Shown here: positions 23,701-36,800 of the stretch, piece after piece
Position numbering within the stretch: position 1 is the stretch's first letter
Layout: every line of letters begins with the position of its first letter
NCBI GenBank assembly: GCA_030544235.1
Contig: CM060466.1
Span: 5,663,092 to 5,727,091, forward strand
Length of the DNA: 64,000 nucleotides
Reading direction: 5' to 3'
From: Lepturacanthus savala
Taxonomy: Eukaryota; Chordata; Actinopteri; Scombriformes; Trichiuridae
Made by a program: the position numbers and the translations under genes
The notes under the pieces: generated by a model
The model's database searches: none
The model's input: the letters and a program-made list of their open reading frames with translations, nothing else
What the model was told of the DNA's origin: nothing

Positions 23701-24549
23701 CCATGACTTAGCTATAACGTTAGCATTAGCGTTAGCATTTGCGTTAGCATTAGCATTAACGTTAGGATTAGCGTTAGCATAGAACATTGTCATAAGTTGA
23801 ATCATCAACACTTGGCCTTCTGTTTCCTTAATGCCATGATATAATTGCTAAAATCCTTTGTCTGGAAAGGCTCCATGAGTTAGCTTTAATGTTAGCATTA
23901 GTGTTAGCATTAGCATTAACGTTAGCAGAAGTTGAATCATCAACACTTGGCCTTCTGTTTCCTTAATGCCATGATATAATTGCTAAAATCCTTTGGCTGG
24001 AAAGGCTCCATGAGTTAGCTTTAATGTTAGCATTAGCGTTAGCATTAGCATTAACGTTAGCATTAGCGTTAGCATTAGCATTAACGTTATCAGAAGTTGA
24101 ATCATCAACACTTGGCCTTCTGTTTCATTAATGCCATGATATAATTGCTAAAATCCTTTGGCTGGAAAGTCTCCATGCATTAGCTTTAATGTTATCATTA
24201 ACGTTAGCATTTGCATTACCATTAGCATTAACGTTAGCATTAGCGTTAGCATAGAAAATTATCAGAAGTTCTATAATCATCAATACTTGGCCTTCTGTTT
24301 CCCTAATACCATGATATAATTGCTAAAATCCTTTGGCCGGAAAGGCTCCATGCGTTAGATTTAATGTTAGCATTAGCGTTAGCATTTGCGTTAGCATTAG
24401 CATTAACGTTAGCATTAGCGTTAGCATAGAACATTGTCATAAGTTGAATCATCAACAATTGGCCTTCTATTTCCTTAATACCATGATATAATTGTTAAAA
24501 TCCTTTGGCCGGAAAGGCTCCATGAGTTAGCCATAACGTTAGCATTAGC
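20760..24549. repeat. 1504-bp higher-order repeat, about 9 monomers, about 2.5 copies
   Basis: Landmarks recur exactly 1504 bp apart: CATTAGTGTT at 20,888, 22,392 and 23,896; ATGTTATCATT at 21,181, 22,685 and 24,189; GACTTAGCTA at 22,201 and 23,705. Single-base differences exist between copies, such as TACAATG versus GCCATAATA near 21,635/23,140. The block ends at 24,549, where a TTAGCG hexamer joins TTAACGTTAGG. A smaller 647-bp repeat of part of this unit precedes it (CATTAGTGTT at 20,241). About 9 monomers per period follows from 1504 divided by the mean unit length. Confidence 0.9.
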
Positions 24550-25025
24550 GTTAACGTTAGGATTAGCGTTAGCATAGAACATTGTCATAAGTTGAATCAT
24601 CAACACTTGGCCTTCTGTTTCCTTAATGCCATGATATAATTGCTAAAATCCTTTGTCTGGAAAGGCTCCATGAGTTAGCTTTAATGTTAGCATTAGCGTT
24701 AGCATTAGCATTAACGTTAGCATTAGCGTTAGCATTAGCATTAACGTTATCAGAAGTTGAATCATCAACACTTGGCCTTCTGTTTCCTTAATGCCATGAT
24801 ATAATTGCTAAAATCCTTTGGCTGGAAAGTCTCCATGCATTAGCTTTAATGTTAGCATTAACGTTAGCATTTGCGTTAGCATTAACGTTAGCATAGAAAA
24901 TTATCAGAAGTTCTATAATCATCAATACATGGCCTTCTGTTTCCTTAATACCATGATATAATCGTTAAAATCCTTTGTCTGGAAAGGCTCCATGAGTTAG
25001 CTTTAATGTTAGCATTAGCATTTGC

Positions 25026-26930
25026 GTTATCATTAGCATTAACGTTAGCATTAGCGTTAGCATAGAAAATTGTCAGAAGTTCTATAATCATCAATACTTG
25101 GCCTTCTGTTTCCTTAATACCATGATATAATTGCTAAAATCCTTTGGCTGGAAAGGCTCCATGAGTTAGTGATTTCGTTAGCATTAGCGTTAGCATTAGC
25201 ATTAACGTTAGCATTAGCGTTAGCATAGAACATTGTCATAAGTTGAATCATCAACACTTGGCCTTCTGTTTCCTTAATGCCATGATATAATTGTTAAAAT
25301 CCTTTGGCCGGAAAGGCTCCATGAGTTAGCTATAACGTTAGCATTAGCGTTAGCATTTGCGTTAGCATTAGCATTAACGTTAGGATTAGCGTTAGCATAG
25401 AACATTGTCATAAGTTGAATCATCAACACTTGGCCTTCTGTTTCCTTAATGCCATGATATAATTGCTAAAATCCTTTGTCTGGAAAGGCTCCATGAGTTA
25501 GCTTTAATGTTAGCATTAGCGTTAGCATTAGCATTAACGTTAGCATTAGCGTTAGCATTAGCATTAACGTTATCAGAAGTTGAATCATCAACACTTGGCC
25601 TTCTGTTTCCTTAATGCCATGATATAATTGCTAAAATCCTTTGGCTGGAAAGTCTCCATGCATTAGCTTTAATGTTAGCATTAACGTTAGCATTTGCGTT
25701 AGCATTAACGTTAGCATTAGCGTTAGCATAGAAAATTATCAGAAGTTCTATAATCATCAATACATGGCCTTCTGTTTCCTTAATACCATGATATAATCGT
25801 TAAAATCCTTTGTCTGGAAAGGCTCCATGAGTTAGCTTTAATGTTAGCATTAGCATTTGCGTTATCATTAGCATTAACGTTAGCATTAGCGTTAGCATAG
25901 AAAATTGTCAGAAGTTCTATAATCATCAATACTTGGCCTTCTGTTTCCTTAATACCATGATATAATTGCTAAAATCCTTTGGCTGGAAAGGCTCCATGAG
26001 TTAGTGATTTCGTTAGCATTAGCGTTAGCATTAGCGTTAGCATTAGCATTAACGTTAGCATTAGCGTTAGCATAGAACATTGTCATAAGTTGAATCATCA
26101 ACACTTGGCCTTCTGTTTCCTTAATGCCATGATATAATTGTTAAAATCCTTTGGCCGGAAAGGCTCCATGAGTTAGCTATAACGTTAGCATTAGCGTTAG
26201 CATTTGCGTTAGCATTAGCATTAACGTTAGGATTAGCGTTAGCATAGAACATTGTCATAAGTTGAATCATCAACACTTGGCCTTCTGTTTCCTTAATGCC
26301 ATGATATAATTGCTAAAATCCTTTGTCTGGAAAGGCTCCATGAGTTAGCTTTAATGTTAGCATTAGCGTTAGCATTAGCATTAACGTTAGCATTAGCGTT
26401 AGCATTAGCATTAACGTTATCAGAAGTTGAATCATCAACACTTGGCCTTCTGTTTCCTTAATGCCATGATATAATTGCTAAAATCCTTTGGCTGGAAAGT
26501 CTCCATGCATTAGCTTTAATGTTAGCATTAACGTTAGCATTTGCGTTAGCATTAGCATTAACGTTAGCATTAGCGTTAGCATAGAAAATTATCAGAAGTT
26601 CTATAATCATCAATACATGGCCTTCTGTTTCCTTAATACCATGATATAATCGTTAAAATCCTTTGTCTGGAAAGGCTCCATGAGTTAGCTTTAATGTTAG
26701 CATTAGCATTTGCGTTATCATTAGCATTAACGTTAGCATTAGCGTTAGCATAGAAAATTGTCAGAAGTTCTATAATCATCAATACTTGGCCTTCTGTTTC
26801 CTTAATACCATGATATAATTGCTAAAATCCTTTGGCTGGAAAGGCTCCATGAGTTAGTGATTTCGTTAGCATTAGCGTTAGCATTAGCGTTAGCATTAGC
26901 ATTAACGTTAGCATTAGCGTTAGCATAGAA
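25026..26930. repeat. Five-monomer higher-order repeat, 835-853 bp
   Basis: The marker GTTATCATTAGC recurs at 25,026, 25,861 and 26,714, and the unit order around each is the same: GTTATCATT, GTGATTTCG, TTAGGA, TTTGTCTGG and CATGGCC types. The periods are 835 and 853 bp. The 18-bp difference equals three hexamers, so copies vary only in tract length. The same block is carried into the second 12.1-kb copy (markers near 37,135, 37,970 and 38,823). Confidence 0.86.
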
Positions 26931-29365
26931 CATTGTCAAAGTTGAATCATCAACACTTGGCCTTCTGTTTCCTTAATACCATGATATAATTGTTAAAATC
27001 CTTTGGCCGGAAAGGCTCCATGAGTTAGCCATAACGTTAGCATTAGCGTTAGCATTAGCATTAACGTTAGCATTAGCGTTAGCATAGAACATTATCAGAA
27101 GTTGAATCATCAACACCTGGCCTTCTGTTGCCTTAATGCCATGATATAATCACTAAAATCCTTTGGCTGGAAAGGCTCCATTAGTGAGCTCTAATGTTAG
27201 CATTAGCGTTAGCATTAGCATTAACGTTAGCATTAGCGTTAGCATAGAAAATTATCAGAAGTTCTATAATCATCAATACTTGGCCTTCTGTTTCCCTAAT
27301 ACCATGATATAATTGCTAAAATCCTTTGGCCGGAAAGGCTCCATGCGTTAGATTTAACACTTGGCCTTCTGTTTCCTTAATGCCATGATATAATTGCTAC
27401 AATCCTTTGGCCGGAAAGGCTCCATGCGTTAGATGTAATGTTAGCATTAGCGTTAGCATTTGCGTTAGCATTAACGTTAGCATTAGCGTTAGCATAGAAC
27501 ATTGTCATAAGTTGAATCATCAACACTTGGCCTTCTGTTTCCTTAATGCCATGATATAATTGTTAAAATCCTTTGGCCGGAAAGGCTCCATGAGTTAGCT
27601 ATAACGTTAGCATTAGCGTTAGCATTTGCGTTAGCATTAGCATTAACGTTAGGATTAGCGTTAGCATAGAACATTGTCATAAGTTGAATCATCAACACTT
27701 GGCCTTCTGTTTCCTTAATGCCATGATATAATTGCTAAAATCCTTTGTCTGGAAAGGCTCCATGAGTTAGCTTTAATGTTAGCATTAGTGTTAGCATTAG
27801 CATTAACGTTAGCAGAAGTTGAATCATCAACACTTGGCCTTCTGTTTCCTTAATGCCATGATATAATTGCTAAAATCCTTTGGCTGGAAAGGCTCCATGA
27901 GTTAGCTTTAATGTTAGCATTAGCGTTAGCATTAGCATTAACGTTAGCATTAGCGTTAGCATTAGCATTAACGTTATCAGAAGTTGAATCATCAACACTT
28001 GGCCTTCTGTTTCCTTAATGCCATGATATAATTGCTAAAATCCTTTGGCTGGAAAGTCTCCATGCATTAGCTTTAATGTTATCATTAACGTTAGCATTTG
28101 CGTTAGCATTAGCATTAACGTTAGCATTAGCGTTAGCATAGAAAATTATCAGAAGTTCTATAAACATCAATACTTGGCCTTCTGTTTCCCTAATACCATG
28201 ATATAATTGCTAAAATCCTTTGGCCGGAAAGGCTCCATGCGTTAGATTTAATGTTAGCATTAGCGTTAGCATTTGCGTTAGCATTAGCATTAACGTTAGC
28301 ATTAGCGTTAGCATAGAACATTGTCATAAGTTGAATCATCAACAATTGGCCTTCTATTTCCTTAATACCATGATATAATTGTTAAAATCCTTTGGCCGGA
28401 AAGGCTCCATGAGTTAGCCATAACGTTAGCATTAGCGTTAGCATTAGCATTAACGTTAGCATTAGCGTTAGCATAGAACATTATCAGAAGTTCTATAAAC
28501 ATCAATACTTGGCCTTCTGTTTCCTTAATACAATGATATAATTGCTAAAATCCTTTGGCCAGAAAGGCTCCATGCCTTAGATTTAATGTTAGCATTAACG
28601 TTAGCATTTGCATTACCATTAGCATTAACGTTAGCATTAGCGTTAGCATAGAAAATTGTCAGAAGTTCTATAATCATCAATACTTGGCCTTCTGTTTCCT
28701 TAATACCATGATATAATTGCTAAAATCCTTTGGCTGGAAAGTCTCCATGCATTAGCTTTAATGTTAGCATTAACGTTAGCATTTGCATTACCATTAGCAT
28801 TAACGTTAGCATTAGCGTTAGCATAGAACATTGTCATAAGTTGAATCATCAACACTTGGCCTTCTGTTTCCTTAATACCATGATATAATTGTTAAAATCC
28901 TTTGGCCGGAAAGGCTCCATGAGTTAGCCATAACGTTAGCATTAGCGTTAGCATTAGCATTAGCATTAACGTTAGCATTAACGTTAGCATTAGCGTTAGC
29001 ATAGAACATTATCAGAAGTTGAATCATCAACACCTGGCCTTCTGTTGCCTTAATGCCATGATATAATCACTAAAATCCTTTGGCTGGAAAGGCTCCATTA
29101 GTGAGCTCTAATGTTAGCATTAGCGTTAGCATTAGCATTAACGTTAGCATTAGCGTTAGCATAGAAAATTATCAGAAGTTCTATAATCATCAATACTTGG
29201 CCTTCTGTTTCCTTAATACCATGATATAATTGCTAAAATCCTTTGGCCAGAAAGGCTCCATGCCTCAGATTTAATGTTAGCATTAACGTTAGCATTAGCG
29301 TTAGCATTAGCATTAACGTTAGCATTAGCGTTAGCATTAGCATTAACGTTATCAGAAGTTGAATC

Positions 29366-31575
29366 ATCAACACTTGGCCTTCTGTTTCCTTAATGCCATG
29401 ATATAATTGCTAAAATCCTTTGGCTGGAAAGTCTCCATGCATTAGCTTTAATGTTAGCATTAACGTTAGCATTTGCGTTAGCATTAGCATTAACGTTAGC
29501 ATTAGCGTTAGCATAGAAAATTATCAGAAGTTCTATAATCATCAATACATGGCCTTCTGTTTCCTTAATACCATGATATAATCGTTAAAATCCTTTGTCT
29601 GGAAAGGCTCCATGAGTTAGCTTTAATGTTAGCATTAGCATTTGCGTTATCATTAGCATTAACGTTAGCATTAGCGTTAGCATAGAAAATTGTCAGAAGT
29701 TCTATAATCATCAATACTTGGCCTTCTGTTTCCTTAATGCCATGATATAATTGCTAAAATCCTTTGGCTGGAAAGTCTCCATGCATTAGCTTTAATGTTA
29801 GCATTAATGTTAGCATTTGCGTTAGCATTAGCATTAACGTTAGCATTAGCGTTAGCATAGAACATTGTCATAAGTTGAATCATCAACACTTGGCCTTCTG
29901 TTTCCTTAATGCCATGATATTGTTAAAATCCTTTGGCCGGAAAGGCTCCATGAGTTAGCTATAACGTTAGCATTAGCGTTAGCATTTGCGTTAGCATTAG
30001 CATTAACGTTAGGATTAGCGTTAGCATAGAACATTGTCATAAGTTGAATCATCAACACTTGACCTTCTGTTTCCTTAATACCATGATATAATCGTTAAAA
30101 TCCTTTGTCTGGAAAGGCTCCATGAGTTAGCTTTAATGTTAGCATTAGCATTTGCGTTAGCATTAGCATTAACGTTAGCATTAGCGTTAGCATAGAAAAT
30201 TGTCAGAAGTTCTATAATCATCAATACTTGGCCTTCTGTTTCCCTAATACCATGATATAATTGCTAAAATCCTTTGGCCGGAAAGGCTCCATGCGTTAGA
30301 TTTAATGTTAGCATTAACGTTAGCATTTGCATTACCATTAGCATTAACGTTAGCATTAGCGTTAGCATAGAAAATTATCAGAAGTTCTATAATCATCAAT
30401 ACTTGGCCTTCTGTTTCCCTAATACCATGATATAATTGCTAAAATCCTTTGGCCGGAAAGGCTCCATGCGTTAGATTTAATGTTAGCATTAGCGTTAGCA
30501 TTTGCGTTAGCATTAGCATTAACGTTAGCATTAGCGTTAGCATAGAACATTGTCAAAGTTGAATCATCAACACTTGGCCTTCTGTTTCCTTAATACCATG
30601 ATATAATTGTTAAAATCCTTTGGCCGGAAAGGCTCCATGAGTTAGCCATAACGTTAGCATTAGCGTTAGCATTAGCATTAACGTTAGCATTAACGTTAGC
30701 ATTAGCGTTAGCATAGAACATTATCAGAAGTTGAATCATCAACACCTGGCCTTCTGTTGCCTTAATGCCATGATATAATCACTAAAATCCTTTGGCTGGA
30801 AAGGCTCCATTAGTGAGCTCTAATGTTAGCATTAGCGTTAGCATTAGCATTAACGTTAGCATTAGCGTTAGCATAGAAAATTATCAGAAGTTCTATAATC
30901 ATCAATACTTGGCCTTCTGTTTCCCTAATACCATGATATAATTGCTAAAATCCTTTGGCCGGAAAGGCTCCATGCGTTAGATTTAACACTTGGCCTTCTG
31001 TTTCCTTAATGCCATGATATAATTGCTAAAATCCTTTGGCTGGAAAGTCTCCATGCATTAGCTTTAATGTTAGCATTAACGTTAGCATTTGCGTTAGCAT
31101 TAGCATTAACGTTAGCATTAGCGTTAGCATAGAAAATTATCAGAAGTTCTATAATCATCAATACATGGCCTTCTGTTTCCTTAATACCATGATATAATCG
31201 TTAAAATCCTTTGTCTGGAAAGGCTCCATGAGTTAGCTTTAATGTTAGCATTAGCATTTGCGTTATCATTAGCATTAACGTTAGCATTAGCGTTAGCATA
31301 GAAAATTGTCAGAAGTTCTATAATCATCAATACTTGGCCTTCTGTTTCCTTAATGCCATGATATAATTGCTAAAATCCTTTGGCTGGAAAGTCTCCATGC
31401 ATTAGCTTTAATGTTAGCATTAATGTTAGCATTTGCGTTAGCATTAGCATTAACGTTAGCATTAGCGTTAGCATAGAACATTGTCATAAGTTGAATCATC
31501 AACACTTGGCCTTCTGTTTCCTTAATGCCATGATATTGTTAAAATCCTTTGGCCGGAAAGGCTCCATGAGTTAGC
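29366..31575. repeat. Block with 1616-bp offset repeat
   Basis: The stretch 29,366-29,959 recurs at 30,982-31,575. Both include a unit with TTAATGTTAGCATTAATG and the GATATTGTT deletion unit. The two stop matching where CATGAGTTAGCTATAACG differs from CATGAGTTAGCTTTAATG. Between them lie the GTCAAAG, GCCATAACG, GAGCTC and 81-bp truncated units. Confidence 0.82.
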
Positions 31576-32429
31576 TTTAATGTTAGCATTAGCATTTGCG
31601 TTAGCATTAGCATTAACGTTAGCATTAGCGTTAGCATAGAAAATTGTCAGAAGTTCTATAATCATCAATACTTGGCCTTCTGTTTCCCTAATACCATGAT
31701 ATAATTGCTAAAATCCTTTGGCCGGAAAGGCTCCATGCGTTAGATTTAATGTTAGCATTAACGTTAGCATTTGCATTACCATTAGCATTAACGTTAGCAT
31801 TAGCGTTAGCATAGAAAATTATCAGAAGTTCTATAATCATCAATACTTGGCCTTCTGTTTCCCTAATACCATGATATAATTGCTAAAATCCTTTGGCCGG
31901 AAAGGCTCCATGCGTTAGATTTAATGTTAGCATTAGCGTTAGCATTTGCGTTAGCATTAGCATTAACGTTAGCATTAGCGTTAGCATAGAACATTGTCAA
32001 AGTTGAATCATCAACACTTGGCCTTCTGTTTCCTTAATACCATGATATAATTGTTAAAATCCTTTGGCCGGAAAGGCTCCATGAGTTAGCCATAACGTTA
32101 GCATTAGCGTTAGCATTAGCATTAACGTTAGCATTAACGTTAGCATTAGCGTTAGCATAGAACATTATCAGAAGTTGAATCATCAACACCTGGCCTTCTG
32201 TTGCCTTAATGCCATGATATAATCACTAAAATCCTTTGGCTGGAAAGGCTCCATTAGTGAGCTCTAATGTTAGCATTAGCGTTAGCATTAGCATTAACGT
32301 TAGCATTAGCGTTAGCATAGAAAATTATCAGAAGTTCTATAATCATCAATACTTGGCCTTCTGTTTCCCTAATACCATGATATAATTGCTAAAATCCTTT
32401 GGCCGGAAAGGCTCCATGCGTTAGATTTA
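30121..32429. repeat. Block with 1444-bp offset repeat
   Basis: The stretch 30,121-30,985 (CATGAGTTAGCTTTAATG through GCGTTAGATTTAA) recurs at 31,565-32,429. The match ends where the first copy goes into the 81-bp truncated unit and the second continues as a normal monomer. Together with the 1616-bp repeat, this shows successive overlapping crossovers in one region. Confidence 0.8.
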
Positions 32430-33872
32430 ATGTTAGCATTAGCGTTAGCATTTGCGTTAGCATTAGCATTAACGTTAGCATTAGCGTTAGCATAGAACAT
32501 TGTCAAAGTTGAATCATCAACACTTGGCCTTCTGTTTCCTTAATACCATGATATAATTGTTAAAATCCTTTGGCCGGAAAGGCTCCATGCGTTAGATTTA
32601 ATGTTAGCATTAACGTTAGCATTTGCATTACCATTAGCATTAACGTTAGCATTAGCGTTAGCATAGAAAATTATCAGAAGTTCTATAATCATCAATACTT
32701 GGCCTTCTGTTTCCCTAATACCATGATATAATTGCTAAAATCCTTTGGCCGGAAAGGCTCCATGCGTTAGATTTAATGTTAGCATTAGCGTTAGCATTTG
32801 CGTTAGCATTAGCATTAACGTTAGCATTAGCGTTAGCATAGAACATTGTCAAAGTTGAATCATCAACACTTGGCCTTCTGTTTCCTTAATACCATGATAT
32901 AATTGTTAAAATCCTTTGGCCGGAAAGGCTCCATGAGTTAGCCATAACGTTAGCATTAGCGTTAGCATTAGCATTAACGTTAGCATTAACGTTAGCATTA
33001 GCGTTAGCATAGAACATTATCAGAAGTTGAATCATCAACACTTGGCCTTCTGTTTCCTTAATGCCATGATATAATTGCTACAATCCTTTGGCCGGAAAGG
33101 CTCCATGAGTTAGCTATAACGTTAGCATTAGCGTTAGCATTTGCGTTAGCATTAGCATTAACGTTAGGATTAGCGTTAGCATAGAACATTGTCATAAGTT
33201 GAATCATCAACACTTGGCCTTCTGTTTCCTTAATGCCATGATATAATTGCTAAAATCCTTTGTCTGGAAAGGCTCCATGAGTTAGCTTTAATGTTAGCAT
33301 TAGCGTTAGCATTAGCATTAACGTTAGCATTAGCGTTAGCATTAGCATTAACGTTATCAGAAGTTGAATCATCAACACTTGGCCTTCTGTTTCCTTAATG
33401 CCATGATATAATTGCTAAAATCCTTTGGCTGGAAAGTCTCCATGCATTAGCTTTAATGTTAGCATTAACGTTAGCATTTGCGTTAGCATTAGCATTAACG
33501 TTAGCATTAGCGTTAGCATAGAAAATTATCAGAAGTTCTATAATCATCAATACATGGCCTTCTGTTTCCTTAATACCATGATATAATCGTTAAAATCCTT
33601 TGTCTGGAAAGGCTCCATGAGTTAGCTTTAATGTTAGCATTAGCATTTGCGTTATCATTAGCATTAACGTTAGCATTAGCGTTAGCATAGAAAATTGTCA
33701 GAAGTTCTATAATCATCAATACTTGGCCTTCTGTTTCCTTAATACCATGATATAATTGCTAAAATCCTTTGGCTGGAAAGGCTCCATGCATTAGCTTTAA
33801 TGTTAGCATTAACGTTAGCATTTGCATTACCATTAGCATTAACGTTAGCATTAGCGTTAGCATAGAAAATTA

Positions 33873-36800
33873 TCAGAAGTTCTATAATCATCAATACTTG
33901 GCCTTCTGTTTCCTTAATACCATGATATAATTGCTAAAATCCTTTGGCTGGAAAGTCTCCATGCATTAGCTTTAATGTTAGCATTAACGTTAGCATTTGC
34001 ATTACCATTAGCATTAACGTTAGCATTAGCGTTAGCATAGAAAATTATCAGAAGTTCTATAATCATCAATACTTGGCCTTCTGTTTCCCTAATACCATGA
34101 TATAATTGCTAAAATCCTTTGGCCGGAAAGGCTCCATGCGTTAGATTTAATGTTAGCATTAGCGTTAGCATTTGCGTTAGCATTAGCATTAACGTTAGCA
34201 TTAGCGTTAGCATAGAACATTATCAGAAGTTGAATCATCAACACTTGGCCTTCTGTTTCCTTAATGCCATGATATAATTGTTAAAATCCTTTGGCCGGAA
34301 AGGCTCCATGACTTAGCTATAACGTTAGCATTAGCGTTAGCATTTGCGTTAGCATTAGCATTAACGTTAGGATTAGCGTTAGCATAGAACATTGTCATAA
34401 GTTGAATCATCAACACTTGGCCTTCTGTTTCCTTAATGCCATGATATAATTGCTAAAATCCTTTGTCTGGAAAGGCTCCATGAGTTAGCTTTAATGTTAG
34501 CATTAGTGTTAGCATTAGCATTAACGTTAGCAGAAGTTGAATCATCAACACTTGGCCTTCTGTTTCCTTAATGCCATGATATAATTGCTAAAATCCTTTG
34601 GCTGGAAAGGCTCCATGAGTTAGCTTTAATGTTAGCATTAGCGTTAGCATTAGCATTAACGTTAGCATTAGCGTTAGCATTAGCATTAACGTTATCAGAA
34701 GTTGAATCATCAACACTTGGCCTTCTGTTTCATTAATGCCATGATATAATTGCTAAAATCCTTTGGCTGGAAAGTCTCCATGCATTAGCTTTAATGTTAT
34801 CATTAACGTTAGCATTTGCATTACCATTAGCATTAACGTTAGCATTAGCGTTAGCATAGAAAATTATCAGAAGTTCTATAATCATCAATACTTGGCCTTC
34901 TGTTTCCCTAATACCATGATATAATTGCTAAAATCCTTTGGCCGGAAAGGCTCCATGCGTTAGATTTAATGTTAGCATTAGCGTTAGCATTTGCGTTAGC
35001 ATTAGCATTAACGTTAGCATTAGCGTTAGCATAGAACATTGTCATAAGTTGAATCATCAACAATTGGCCTTCTATTTCCTTAATACCATGATATAATTGT
35101 TAAAATCCTTTGGCCGGAAAGGCTCCATGAGTTAGCCATAACGTTAGCATTAGCGTTAGCATTAGCATTAACGTTAGCATTAGCGTTAGCATAGAACATT
35201 ATCAGAAGTTCTATAAACATCAATACTTGGCCTTCTGTTTCCTTAATGCCATAATATAATTGCTAAAATCCTTTGGCCAGAAAGGCTCCATGCCTTAGAT
35301 TTAATGTTAGCATTAACGTTAGCATTTGCATTACCATTAGCATTAACGTTAGCATTAGCGTTAGCATAGAAAATTGTCAGAAGTTCTATAATCATCAATA
35401 CTTGGCCTTCTGTTTCCTTAATACCATGATATAATTGCTAAAATCCTTTGGCTGGAAAGTCTCCATGCATTAGCTTTAATGTTAGCATTAACGTTAGCAT
35501 TTGCATTACCATTAGCATTAACGTTAGCATTAGCGTTAGCATAGAAAATTATCAGAAGTTCTATAATCATCAATACTTGGCCTTCTGTTTCCTTAATACC
35601 ATGATATAATTGCTAAAATCCTTTGGCCGGAAAGGCTCCATGCGTTAGATTTAATGTTAGCATTAGCGTTAGCATTTGCGTTAGCATTAGCATTAACGTT
35701 AACATTAGCGTTAGCATAGAACATTATCAGAAGTTGAATCATCAACACTTGGCCTTCTGTTTCCTTAATGCCATGATATAATTGTTAAAATCCTTTGGCC
35801 GGAAAGGCTCCATGACTTAGCTATAACGTTAGCATTAGCGTTAGCATTTGCGTTAGCATTAGCATTAACGTTAGGATTAGCGTTAGCATAGAACATTGTC
35901 ATAAGTTGAATCATCAACACTTGGCCTTCTGTTTCCTTAATGCCATGATATAATTGCTAAAATCCTTTGTCTGGAAAGGCTCCATGAGTTAGCTTTAATG
36001 TTAGCATTAGTGTTAGCATTAGCATTAACGTTAGCAGAAGTTGAATCATCAACACTTGGCCTTCTGTTTCCTTAATGCCATGATATAATTGCTAAAATCC
36101 TTTGGCTGGAAAGGCTCCATGAGTTAGCTTTAATGTTAGCATTAGCGTTAGCATTAGCATTAACGTTAGCATTAGCGTTAGCATTAGCATTAACGTTATC
36201 AGAAGTTGAATCATCAACACTTGGCCTTCTGTTTCATTAATGCCATGATATAATTGCTAAAATCCTTTGGCTGGAAAGTCTCCATGCATTAGCTTTAATG
36301 TTATCATTAACGTTAGCATTTGCATTACCATTAGCATTAACGTTAGCATTAGCGTTAGCATAGAAAATTATCAGAAGTTCTATAATCATCAATACTTGGC
36401 CTTCTGTTTCCCTAATACCATGATATAATTGCTAAAATCCTTTGGCCGGAAAGGCTCCATGCGTTAGATTTAATGTTAGCATTAGCGTTAGCATTTGCGT
36501 TAGCATTAGCATTAACGTTAGCATTAGCGTTAGCATAGAACATTGTCATAAGTTGAATCATCAACAATTGGCCTTCTATTTCCTTAATACCATGATATAA
36601 TTGTTAAAATCCTTTGGCCGGAAAGGCTCCATGAGTTAGCCATAACGTTAGCATTAGCGTTAACGTTAGGATTAGCGTTAGCATAGAACATTGTCATAAG
36701 TTGAATCATCAACACTTGGCCTTCTGTTTCCTTAATGCCATGATATAATTGCTAAAATCCTTTGTCTGGAAAGGCTCCATGAGTTAGCTTTAATGTTAGC

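Larger units (their letters stand above)
21764..33872. repeat. First copy of 12.1-kb tandem duplication
   Basis: This segment matches the following one at a constant offset of 12,109 bp from 21,764/33,873 to about 29,806/41,915. The offset is then 11,940 bp up to 33,918/45,858. Shared rare variants confirm the alignment: GACTTAGCTA (22,201/34,310), GCCATAATATA (23,140/35,249), TTAACGTTAGG chimera (24,551/36,660) and TTGACCTTCTG (30,059/41,999). The left breakpoint is TTGTCAG versus TTATCAG at 21,763/33,872. It contains its own nested repeats, including the 1504-bp one. Confidence 0.94.
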
